Part shown: positions 1-5,926 of the stretch, piece by piece
Layout of the letters: each line of letters starts with the position of its first letter
Numbering within the stretch: position 1 is the first letter of the stretch
Source of the DNA: Gammaproteobacteria bacterium
GTDB taxonomy: Bacteria > Pseudomonadota > Gammaproteobacteria > UBA6429 > Thiohalophilaceae
Assembly (NCBI GenBank): GCA_030593785.1
Contig: JAUVGM010000118.1
Span: 1 to 7,115, forward strand
DNA length: 7,115 bases
Direction: 5' to 3'
Notes under the pieces: model-generated
Told to the model about the DNA's origin: nothing
What the model saw: the letters and a program-made list of their open reading frames with translations, nothing else
Databases searched by the model: none
Program-made: the position numbers and the translations under genes

Positions 1-7
1 ACTAAAG

Positions 8-13
8 TACAAT
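8..13 (+). promoter_or_regulatory. -10-like hexamer directly upstream of yggS
   Basis: TACAAT matches the sigma-70 -10 consensus at five of six bases. A start seven bases after its last base would fall on the A of the yggS ATG at 20, giving a leaderless transcript, which would fit the missing ribosome-binding site. Any -35 box would lie outside the window, so this is only a candidate. Confidence 0.25.
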
Positions 14-19
14 CTCACT

Positions 20-730
20 ATGAAACACGCAAGTCAAAATACTATTGCACAAAATATTAAATCTATTCGAAGCCTCATCTCGGATGCTGAAAAAAAATAT
101 TCTCGGCAGCCGGGCTCTGTACAATTATTAGCCGTGAGCAAAACTCGCCCAATTGAAGATATTCGTTCAGCTTTTACTGAAAATCAGTTACATTTTGGCG
201 AAAATTACCTGCAAGATGCCTTATCTAAAATAGAACATAGTCCCGGTCAATCAATAGGATGGCACTTTATTGGCCCCATCCAATCCAATAAAACACGCCA
301 AATCGCACAAAATTTTAGCTGGGTGCATACTATTGATCGCTTAAAAATTGCCCAACGACTTAGTGAACAGCGTAATCCTGAGCAAAAACCACTCAATGTC
401 TGCATCCAGGTCAATACCAGTGGTGAGAATAGTAAATCCGGCATCAGCATTGAAGAAACACTAACCTTAGCCAAACAAATTTGCGAGTTACCTAATATCC
501 AGTTGCGAGGATTAATGACCATTCCCGCTGCAACAGACGATTTTGATTTACAACGCCAGCCTTTTCGTTTGCTACGTGAATTAAAAGAGAAATTACAATC
601 ACACGGTATTGAAATGGATACCCTGTCTATGGGAATGACGAATGATATGGAAGCAGCGATAGCAGAAGGTTCAACCATGGTGAGAATTGGTACGGCAATA
701 TTTGGAGAAAGAACAAAAAAATCTTCGTAG
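20..730 (+). CDS. yggS: YggS/PLPBP family pyridoxal 5'-phosphate homeostasis protein
   Basis: This is the cytosolic PLP-binding protein (YggS, PLPBP, YlmE) that buffers PLP and affects amino-acid and keto-acid pools; no enzymatic activity is established for the family. The 236 residues form one fold-III barrel, matching the usual ~230. The PLP lysine is K41 in AVSKTRP. FGENY (59-63), WHFIGPIQSNK (81-91), SMGM (203-206) and RIGTAIFG (222-229) are the phosphate- and cofactor-site signatures. The ATG at 20 puts the N-terminus within a few residues of E. coli YggS. The frame stays open to the left edge, however, so an earlier start outside the window cannot be excluded. There is no Shine-Dalgarno sequence before the ATG. 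It is the first gene seen of the yggS-proC-yggT operon. The product call is very safe; the start is less so. Confidence 0.96.
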   Translation: MKHASQNTIAQNIKSIRSLISDAEKKYSRQPGSVQLLAVSKTRPIEDIRSAFTENQLHFGENYLQDALSKIEHSPGQSIGWHFIGPIQSNKTRQIAQNFSWVHTIDRLKIAQRLSEQRNPEQKPLNVCIQVNTSGENSKSGISIEETLTLAKQICELPNIQLRGLMTIPAATDDFDLQRQPFRLLRELKEKLQSHGIEMDTLSMGMTNDMEAAIAEGSTMVRIGTAIFGERTKKSS

Positions 731-761
731 CAAAACCACTATAAACAGGTAAACTAAGCTT

Positions 762-1577
762 ATGGATAATCAAAAAATTGGATTTATAGGTGCGGGCAAC
801 ATGGCGCGCAGCCTCATTGGCGGCTTGATTTCAAGCGGTGTTAAAACGGCTCATCTTTTTGCCGCAGACCCGAATGAAGATACCCGCAATGCATTACATG
901 AGGACTTTTCAATTGAAACCTTTGCTGAAAACCAACAGCTTATCGATTCATGTGACGTCATTGTTTTTGCCGTTAAACCTCAAGCACTAAAAGAAGTTGC
1001 AACTGCACTCAAGGCAAAAGAGTCTGCGCTTTATGTAACAATTGCTGCAGGCATTCCCAGTGAAAGCTTAAATAACTGGTTAGGTTCAAATAAAGCCATT
1101 GTTCGTGCAATGCCAAATACACCCTCTTTAGTGTTAAGTGGTGCCAGTGGTTTATATGCAAACACTCATGTCTCTGAAACACAAAAAGAAATTGCAGAAT
1201 CTATCTTACGTGCTGTTGGTGTTGCTGTTTGGGTTGAAAATGAAAAACAACTTGATGCCGTTACTGCACTTTCAGGCAGCGGTCCCGCGTATTTCTTTAT
1301 GGTGATGGAAGCCATGGAAAAAGCCGGCCAAGAACTCGGCTTACCCGCTGATACCGCTCGTTTACTCGCTATTCAAACCGGTTTTGGTGCAACCAAACTT
1401 GCTTTAGAAGTTGATGATGCTCCGGCAGTACTAAGACAAAAAGTAACCTCACCGGGCGGTACGACAGAGCAAGCCATTAAAACATTTGAAGAAAAAGGTC
1501 TGGTTGATATCTTTAGTCAGGCAATGAAAGCAGCACGCAATCGTGCAGAAGAGTTAGCCGAAGAACTAGGTAAATAG
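762..1577 (+). CDS. proC: Pyrroline-5-carboxylate reductase
   Basis: ProC reduces 1-pyrroline-5-carboxylate to L-proline with NAD(P)H, the last step of proline synthesis, in the cytosol as an oligomer. The 271 residues match the family length. The Rossmann fold begins with the dinucleotide-binding GAGNMA (10-15). AVKPQ (70-74) and RAMPNTP (115-121) are conserved nucleotide-site motifs. The C-terminal helical dimerisation domain carries the substrate-site signature TALSGSGPAYFF (168-179) and VTSPGGTT (228-235). No catalytic motif is damaged. The gene starts 31 bp after yggS. The only upstream purine run is AGG at 747-749, 12 bases from the ATG, so initiation may be weak or helped by readthrough from yggS. 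No promoter is evident in the 31-bp gap. Confidence 0.98.
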   Translation: MDNQKIGFIGAGNMARSLIGGLISSGVKTAHLFAADPNEDTRNALHEDFSIETFAENQQLIDSCDVIVFAVKPQALKEVATALKAKESALYVTIAAGIPSESLNNWLGSNKAIVRAMPNTPSLVLSGASGLYANTHVSETQKEIAESILRAVGVAVWVENEKQLDAVTALSGSGPAYFFMVMEAMEKAGQELGLPADTARLLAIQTGFGATKLALEVDDAPAVLRQKVTSPGGTTEQAIKTFEEKGLVDIFSQAMKAARNRAEELAEELGK

Positions 1578-1578
1578 A

Positions 1579-2178
1579 ATGAATCCACTGAGTAATGCTG
1601 GCGTTTTTTTAGTTTCAACTTTATTTGGCTTATACATTTTAGCCATTATGTTGCGACTTATTCTGCAGATAGTGAGGGCAGACTTTTATAACCCGGTCTC
1701 ACGCTTCATAGTAAAAATAACCAATCCACCTTTAAAGCCTTTACGACGATTTATTCCTGGTTTTGCTGGAATTGATATGTCATCTGTTTTTGTCATGCTT
1801 GTTCTACAAATGTTGGAATTTTTTATTATCACCTTAATGCGTAACTTTCCTACACCCAATATTTTAGGTTTATTCCTCTATTCTATTGTTGAATTAGTTA
1901 CCCTGGGATTTTATGTATTCTTATTCTCTATATTTATTATGGCTCTCTTAAGCTGGATCAATCCTGGCCAATATAATCCTATTAATAATTTACTACATCA
2001 AATTACAGAACCTGTACTACGCCCTGCGAGAAAATTCCTTCCTCCTATGTCCGGTATGGACTTATCACCTATGTTGGCGATGGTGGGTTTATGGTTAATC
2101 AAACTCTTATTACTTGATCCTGTGGGGCATTGGGCGAAAGGAATGATGTACCCCGCTGCACGTGTAATTATGAATTAA
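1579..2178 (+). CDS. yggT: YggT family integral membrane protein (two YGGT repeats)
   Basis: YggT is a small inner-membrane protein of unsettled function. Relatives include YlmG, coded beside division genes in Gram-positive bacteria, and plant and cyanobacterial YlmG proteins linked to nucleoid distribution and chloroplast division; E. coli yggT has been linked to osmotic-shock resistance. The 199 residues are an internal duplication. Each half has a hydrophobic helix, then an NP-x13-P-x3-P-x-R motif (residues 38-60 and 133-155), then a G-[IM]-D-[ML]-S element (64-68 and 159-163) leading into another hydrophobic helix. About four membrane segments are seen (roughly 8-32, 68-88, 98-126 and 163-180). 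The ATG lies one base after the proC stop, and its AGG (1568-1570) sits inside the end of proC, so translation is probably coupled. Confidence 0.95.
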   Translation: MNPLSNAGVFLVSTLFGLYILAIMLRLILQIVRADFYNPVSRFIVKITNPPLKPLRRFIPGFAGIDMSSVFVMLVLQMLEFFIITLMRNFPTPNILGLFLYSIVELVTLGFYVFLFSIFIMALLSWINPGQYNPINNLLHQITEPVLRPARKFLPPMSGMDLSPMLAMVGLWLIKLLLLDPVGHWAKGMMYPAARVIMN

Positions 2179-2472
2179 GATTGTCAATTTTCTCACGGGG
2201 TCGATATCTCTCATCCCCCTGAAAAGCATCTTTAGACTTATTAAAAGAAAGCCATTAAACTGAGAACAGCATCACATTTTATTTGAACTATTTTCCCAAT
2301 AAAACTAAATTAATTTCACAATTTGCCGTTATATTTCTTAGTCTTAGCGTCTTCTGTTAAGATATTGCTACATAGAATGTGGAAAAATTAATAAAAGATG
2401 CTCAAAGTAAGCATTAATTTTAATAAATAACTATTATAATCAATACGTTAATAACTTATTTTTAGGAATACC
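2179..2472. other. AT-rich intergenic gap between yggT and the dynamin-like gene
   Basis: These 294 bases hold no convincing ORF or RNA gene. I find no good intrinsic terminator for the yggS-proC-yggT operon: the only G/C block pair, GGGG at 2197-2200 against CCCCC at 2215-2219, gives a four-pair stem with a long loop and no U-tract. The right third is strongly AT-rich and carries the candidate promoter at 2435-2440. A short dyad (ATGCT at 2398-2402, AGCAT at 2410-2414) lies just upstream of that promoter. Confidence 0.6.
2435..2472 (+). promoter_or_regulatory. Candidate promoter and ribosome-binding site of the dynamin-like gene
   Basis: A perfect TATAAT lies at 2435-2440, 32 bases before the ATG, and AGGA at 2464-2467 is a usable Shine-Dalgarno core with a five-base spacer. 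No hexamer resembling TTGACA sits 16-18 bases upstream (around 2411-2418 the sequence is AT-rich and non-consensus). If it is a promoter, it is likely activator-dependent or helped by the AT-rich upstream DNA. It suggests that the GTPase gene can be expressed apart from yggT. Confidence 0.4.
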
Positions 2473-4422
2473 ATGGCAACGGACCGTTTTACAGATCAAA
2501 TGCAAGCATATGGCCGTTGGCGGTCAGATATCACTGAAGCTATCCAGAAATATCAAACATGGCTTGAAAGCAATAAAATGAGCTCAGCAGAAGTTGAAAT
2601 TCGTATTTTTGAACTCATTGAAACCCTAAAATCTGACCATCTCACCATTGCGTTTGTTGCTGAATTTGCTCGCGGTAAAACTGAGCTTATTAATGCCATT
2701 TTCTTCTCTGAATACGATAGACGGTTACTGCCTTCAGAAGCAGGCCGTACCACGATGTGCCCAACCGAACTTTTTTATGACTCTGAGTCAGATCAAAGTT
2801 ATATCCGTCTTTTACCGATTGAAACGCGTTTAGAAGACACCAGTATTCAAGAACACAAACATAACCCGATCAACTGGACCTCAATCACTCTTGATACCAG
2901 TTCATCTGAAAAAATGGCTGAAGCCTTTCTCGAAGTTGTTAAAACAAAACGAGTACCTTTACCTGTTGCCGAAAAACTCGGGCTTTCTGATTACCGTGAC
3001 AATGAAGAAGACAACATGGTTGATATTCCCATGTGGCGCCATGCCTTGATTAGCTTCCCTCACCCTCTATTGAAAGAAGGTTTAACTATTCTTGATACCC
3101 CGGGTTTAAATGCCTTGGGTAATGAACCGGAATTAACTATCAATATGTTGCCTAATGCCCAGGCTGTGGTCTTTGTCCTGGCTGCAGATACCGGTGTAAC
3201 TAAATCTGATATGGATATGTGGAAACAGAATGTGCAGCCCTTAGGTGGCGACGCCAAGCACGGTCGTATTGTCGTGCTCAATAAAGTCGACACTTTGTGG
3301 GATGACCTTAAAAGTGAAGAAGCTATTCAAAATAGCATAACTACACAATGTAGATCAGCCGCTAAAATGTTGAAGATAGGCATCGAGAATGTCTTCCCTG
3401 TTTCGGCACAAAAAGGGCTATTAGCTAAAATTCGTCATGACACCGAATTACTGGATAAAAGTAATATCCTTTCTTTAGAAGCCATTCTTGCTCAGGATAT
3501 TTTGCCGCAAAAACAAAAAATCGTACGTAACAGTATTGTGGCTGAAATTGGCGGTATGGCTGAAGAATCACGCAACCTGATTTCATCTCGGCTCAATGAC
3601 ACCAATAAACAACTACAGGAACTCGCTGGCTTAAGTGGTAAAAATGAAGATGTTATTGGCCACCTGATGAAAAAAACCCGTGAAGAACAAACGGTTTATC
3701 ATAAAAGTGTGGAAAGTTTTCAGGCCAATAAAAAATCATTCACTGAAAATCATCAGAAGCTGATGTTATCTTTAAGTTTGACCAAGCTTGATGAATTGAT
3801 GGCTAAAACACGAAAAGATATGACCGGTACCTGGACCACGAATGGCTTAAAAGGTGGCATGAAAGAGTTTTTCGATATCATATCTAAAACAATTACCGAG
3901 GCTTCACAACAAGCAGATAAAGTAAACATGCTACTGCAAACTATATACCGCTCATTCAATAAAGAACATGGGCTATCTGATGTTAAGCCTAAGTTATTTA
4001 GCATGGGCAAATACAAACGTGATTTAGAGCGTTTAAATCATGAAGCCGAAGCTTATCGCAGCAGTGCAAAAATGGCGGCTACCGAGCAAGCTTTTGTTGT
4101 TAAGAAATTCTTTATTTCAATGGTGAGTCACGCCAGAAATACTTTCTTCCAGGCACATCAGGAAGTGGAAGCATGGGGTAAAGCAGGTATGGCTCCCCTG
4201 GTTTCTCGAATTAAAGAACACAGAAACCAAATGGAAAAACGTTTAGAAAGCTTGCGTAAAATTAATGAATCACGAGATACATTACAAACACGAATATCTG
4301 AGCTTGAAACAAGTGCAGAGGCTCTAAATACGCAACTTGCTGATCTCAATATGTTAATGGATACCTTAAATAGACCACTTGATGATTTCACCACGAGCAG
4401 CGATAAAGCCCAAGTCGCCTAA
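2473..4422 (+). CDS. Dynamin-like GTPase (bacterial dynamin family), 649 residues
   Basis: This is a large GTPase of the dynamin superfamily, whose bacterial members bind or remodel membranes; the exact function of this subfamily is unknown to me. A helical N-terminus (1-55) is followed by the G domain: P-loop AEFARGKT (63-70), switch-I threonines T93/T94 in GRTTMCPTE, DTPG (208-211), NKVD (270-273) and SAQKG (311-315). A long helical region (about 350-580) follows, then a heptad-rich coiled coil (about 580-633). The first P-loop position is A63, where most dynamins have Gly; all other G motifs are intact. No clear transmembrane hairpin is seen. The nearest candidate for membrane contact is a hydrophobic, basic stretch at 540-559. 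The gene stands alone, with its own candidate promoter and a strong terminator. Codon use by eye resembles the neighbours, so nothing suggests recent transfer. Confidence 0.9.
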   Translation: MATDRFTDQMQAYGRWRSDITEAIQKYQTWLESNKMSSAEVEIRIFELIETLKSDHLTIAFVAEFARGKTELINAIFFSEYDRRLLPSEAGRTTMCPTELFYDSESDQSYIRLLPIETRLEDTSIQEHKHNPINWTSITLDTSSSEKMAEAFLEVVKTKRVPLPVAEKLGLSDYRDNEEDNMVDIPMWRHALISFPHPLLKEGLTILDTPGLNALGNEPELTINMLPNAQAVVFVLAADTGVTKSDMDMWKQNVQPLGGDAKHGRIVVLNKVDTLWDDLKSEEAIQNSITTQCRSAAKMLKIGIENVFPVSAQKGLLAKIRHDTELLDKSNILSLEAILAQDILPQKQKIVRNSIVAEIGGMAEESRNLISSRLNDTNKQLQELAGLSGKNEDVIGHLMKKTREEQTVYHKSVESFQANKKSFTENHQKLMLSLSLTKLDELMAKTRKDMTGTWTTNGLKGGMKEFFDIISKTITEASQQADKVNMLLQTIYRSFNKEHGLSDVKPKLFSMGKYKRDLERLNHEAEAYRSSAKMAATEQAFVVKKFFISMVSHARNTFFQAHQEVEAWGKAGMAPLVSRIKEHRNQMEKRLESLRKINESRDTLQTRISELETSAEALNTQLADLNMLMDTLNRPLDDFTTSSDKAQVA

Positions 4423-4449
4423 ACATCCCAATTTATCCTGAATGTATTT

Positions 4450-4477
4450 AAAGGCCCATCTTCTGATGGGCCTTTTC
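4450..4477 (+). terminator. Intrinsic terminator after the dynamin-like gene
   Basis: A perfect 11-bp stem (AAAGGCCCATC at 4450-4460, GATGGGCCTTT at 4465-4475) encloses a TTCT tetraloop and ends in a short T-run. It starts 28 bases after the stop codon. The flanking A and T bases make it potentially bidirectional. It separates the GTPase transcript from the DUF4426 gene. Confidence 0.92.
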
Positions 4478-4486
4478 ACTTATAAA

Positions 4487-4500
4487 ATGTAGATCTACAT
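4487..4500. repeat. Perfect 14-bp palindrome
   Basis: ATGTAGATCTACAT is identical to its reverse complement. It lies between the terminator and the DUF4426 gene, 79 bases before that ATG. The size and twofold symmetry fit an operator for a dimeric regulator, but I recognise no known box. It could also form a small hairpin (five pairs, GATC loop). Confidence 0.5.
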
Positions 4501-4519
4501 CATTATTATTTCTGTCAAG

Positions 4520-4563
4520 CGAGTAAAACCTCGTGTTATTGTCTATATTTATAGTTAGACAAT
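4520..4563 (+). promoter_or_regulatory. Upstream region of the DUF4426 gene with two dyads
   Basis: A small dyad, CGAG-TAAAAC-CTCG (4520-4533), is followed by a larger inverted repeat: ATTGTCTA (4538-4545) and TAGACAAT (4556-4563), perfect over eight bases with a ten-base spacer. The repeat covers the only -10-like hexamers here (TATATT 4544-4549, TATAGT 4550-4555) and ends four bases before the AAGGAG ribosome-binding site (4567-4572). No good -35 box is visible. This layout would suit a repressor operator or an mRNA hairpin; either reading is inferred. Confidence 0.4.
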
Positions 4564-4579
4564 TACAAGGAGTAATAAT

Positions 4580-5017
4580 ATGACTTCATCTCGCTTTATC
4601 TCGCGTTTTTTCGGTTTAGCTTTACTTTTAAGTCTTCCGCTTAGTGGTTACGCAGAGAATGTCACAAAATTTGGAGATTACGTTATCCATCACACTGCGT
4701 TACCTACTGATGTGCTATTACCAAAGGTTGCCAAAGCTTATAAAATTAAACGAAGTAAAAATCGTGGCATGCTTAATATTGTTGTACAACATAATGGCAA
4801 GGGTGTAGCTGCTAAAGTAACCGGTACCGGCACTAATCTAAATTCACAATTAAAACATTTACAATTTAGAGAAATAAAAGAGGGTGATGTTATTTATTAC
4901 ATCTCTAGTTTTAGAGTGACAAATAAAGAAGTCATTACCTTTAAAATTAAAGTTCAGCCCGCAGGTTCAGGAAAATCACATACGGTTAAGTTTAAAAAAG
5001 AGTTTTATACGAACTAA
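4580..5017 (+). CDS. DUF4426 domain-containing exported protein
   Basis: I recognise the DUF4426 family of gammaproteobacterial secreted proteins, whose function is not established. The 145 residues begin with a Sec signal peptide: Arg5/Arg9, a hydrophobic core (10-21), and a probable signal peptidase I site after Gly-Tyr-Ala (23-25). The mature part, about 120 residues, is rich in predicted beta strands. Family-typical stretches are the FGDYVIHH start (31-38), VAKAY-x-IKRSKNRG-x-LNI (50-67) and the FY near the C-terminus. There is no cysteine, so it is not a lipoprotein and has no disulfide. The start is well supported by AAGGAG at 4567-4572, seven bases before the ATG, the best ribosome-binding site in the window. 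In several gammaproteobacteria this gene lies near metX-metW and yggT; here it is two genes from yggT. Confidence 0.88.
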   Translation: MTSSRFISRFFGLALLLSLPLSGYAENVTKFGDYVIHHTALPTDVLLPKVAKAYKIKRSKNRGMLNIVVQHNGKGVAAKVTGTGTNLNSQLKHLQFREIKEGDVIYYISSFRVTNKEVITFKIKVQPAGSGKSHTVKFKKEFYTN

Positions 5018-5047
5018 TCAAAGTGATTCTGTAAAATGAACGAAAAT

Positions 5048-5083
5048 GTGCCGGGGTAAGTTTTAATTGCTCCGGCATCCTTT
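5048..5083 (+). terminator. Probable intrinsic terminator after the DUF4426 gene
   Basis: TGCCGGGGTAA (5049-5059) pairs with TTGCTCCGGCA (5067-5077) over 11 positions with two G-U pairs and a seven-base loop; a further G-U pair closes the base. The tract that follows, TCCTTT, is a poor U-run, so efficiency may be modest. It begins about 30 bases after the stop codon. Confidence 0.6.
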
Positions 5084-5309
5084 ACTAATAAAAGCCTTAC
5101 CCCACATATATCAGATACCATTGCACGAATGATCTTTTGTCCTGATCCTGCGTTTACCCTCCATAATATTTTAATGAGGGGGGAGCACGACGAAAAACGT
5201 ACTCAAATGCTCATTTACTCCGTGTAAACTGCGCTTTTCCGTGCGTTTTTGCCTTGTCTCAGAACAAAATCTTCATCCGTACAAAGGTCTCATTCAGAAA
5301 AAAATTTTG

Positions 5310-5337
5310 TATAATACTCGTTTTAAAAATTCGAGTA
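5310..5337 (+). promoter_or_regulatory. Candidate phnA promoter with overlapping inverted repeat
   Basis: A perfect TATAAT lies at 5310-5315, preceded by an A- and T-run; no clear -35 hexamer is found 16-18 bases upstream. An inverted repeat, TACTCG (5315-5320) and CGAGTA (5332-5337) with an 11-base spacer, starts on the last base of the -10 box and spans the expected transcription start near 5322. Its right arm contains GAG (5333-5335), the only Shine-Dalgarno-like bases before the ATG at 5345. The dyad could therefore be an operator or a hairpin limiting translation. Confidence 0.45.
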
Positions 5338-5344
5338 GAAAACA

Positions 5345-5926
5345 ATGAGTACAGAACAAGAATTATTTGCCCGTAGCGATTCAAAATGTGAATTATGTTC
5401 CGCAACTGAAAATCTCGTAGTCTATGAAGTCCCTCCTGAATCAAACGGCAACCCGGAACAATCTGTACTGCTCTGCGACACATGCAAAGATCAAATAGAG
5501 AACCCTGACAAAGTTGATGCTAATCATTGGCGTTGCCTAAACGATAGTATGTGGAGTCAGGTCCCAGCTGTGCAAGTATTAGCCTGGCGTATGCTTACTC
5601 GCTTAAGTGCTGAAGGTTGGCCACAGGATCTACTTGATATGCTTTACCTTGACGATGACTTGTTAGCCTGGGCACAGGCGACAGGTGAAGGACAAGTTGA
5701 TGTCGACATTGTTAAACATATGGATTGTAATGGTGCCGTACTTCAATCAGGTGATACGGTAACGCTAACAAAAGATCTAAACGTTAAAGGTGCAAACTTT
5801 ACCGCGAAACGCGGAACGGCTGTTCGAAGGATTTCACTTGTTGCAGATAATCCTAAACAAATAGAAGGTAAAGTGGATGGACAACATATTGTTATCTTGA
5901 CTGAATTTGTTAAAAAATCGAGCTAG
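5345..5926 (+). CDS. phnA: PhnA/YjdM family zinc-ribbon protein
   Basis: This is a cytosolic protein of the PhnA (E. coli YjdM) family, often labelled alkylphosphonate utilization protein. That name comes from proximity to the E. coli phn operon, and a role in phosphonate breakdown is not established. The 193 residues exceed the ~110 of YjdM. An N-terminal zinc ribbon has CELC (15-18) and CDTC (44-47). A Trp-rich helical middle (about 57-115), absent from the short form, follows. The C-terminal PhnA domain (about 127-191) contains DCNG, GDTVTLTKDLNVKG and the final EFVKK, all close to YjdM. No phosphonate genes are nearby. The ATG is supported by homology; the ribosome-binding site is weak (GAG at 5333-5335). 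Its stop codon directly abuts the stop of the opposing gene. Confidence 0.92.
   Translation: MSTEQELFARSDSKCELCSATENLVVYEVPPESNGNPEQSVLLCDTCKDQIENPDKVDANHWRCLNDSMWSQVPAVQVLAWRMLTRLSAEGWPQDLLDMLYLDDDLLAWAQATGEGQVDVDIVKHMDCNGAVLQSGDTVTLTKDLNVKGANFTAKRGTAVRRISLVADNPKQIEGKVDGQHIVILTEFVKKSS

Larger units (their letters stand above)
5018..5344. other. 327-bp intergenic region with several foldable segments
   Basis: Apart from the hairpin at 5048-5078 and the promoter region near 5310, I see no recognisable gene. CTTACCCC (5096-5103) is a perfect complement of GGGGTAAG (5053-5060) inside the hairpin. Further right are a CCCT-C-CAT / ATGAGGG stem (5157-5180), a run of six G (5178-5183), a TTTAC-TCCGT-GTAAA hairpin (5214-5228), and a long-range pairing of GCACG (5185-5189) with CGTGC (5240-5244) flanked by GAAAA/TTTTC. 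A weak GCGC-TTTTCC-GTGC stem (5231-5244) precedes a run of five T. A 32-codon ATG ORF (5129-5227) exists but has no ribosome-binding site and no recognisable product. Confidence 0.5.

Noticed and set aside
247..678. 143-residue minus-strand ORF inside yggS
   Set aside because: It is antisense to a clearly conserved gene and its translation has no recognisable domain.
2197..2219. GGGG...CCCCC pair as terminator of the yggS operon
   Set aside because: It gives only four pairs, a loop of about 14 bases or more, and no U-tract.
2365..2394. TTGCTA (2365-2370) with TTAATA/TAATAA as an alternative promoter of the dynamin-like gene
   Set aside because: The -10 partner is poor; the perfect TATAAT at 2435-2440 is the better candidate.
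2648..2833. 61-residue plus-strand ORF overlapping the start of the dynamin-like gene
   Set aside because: It is an out-of-frame reading of the P-loop region, with no ribosome-binding site and no recognisable product.
3060..4394. Three minus-strand ORFs (77-87 residues) within the dynamin-like gene
   Set aside because: They are antisense to an intact coding frame with all GTPase motifs; the low-complexity Ser/Leu-rich translations are typical shadows.
5036..5059. Seven-codon ORF ending in the terminator stem, like a leader peptide
   Set aside because: There is no ribosome-binding site, no run of a single amino acid, and no gene directly downstream to attenuate.
5129..5227. 32-codon ORF in the gap before phnA (frame open from 5060)
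   Set aside because: There is no Shine-Dalgarno sequence before the ATG, the product is unrecognised, and the length is within chance for this base composition. A decayed gene cannot be excluded.
5259..5483. 74-residue minus-strand ORF over the phnA start
   Set aside because: It lies antisense to the conserved zinc-ribbon codons and shows no family resemblance.
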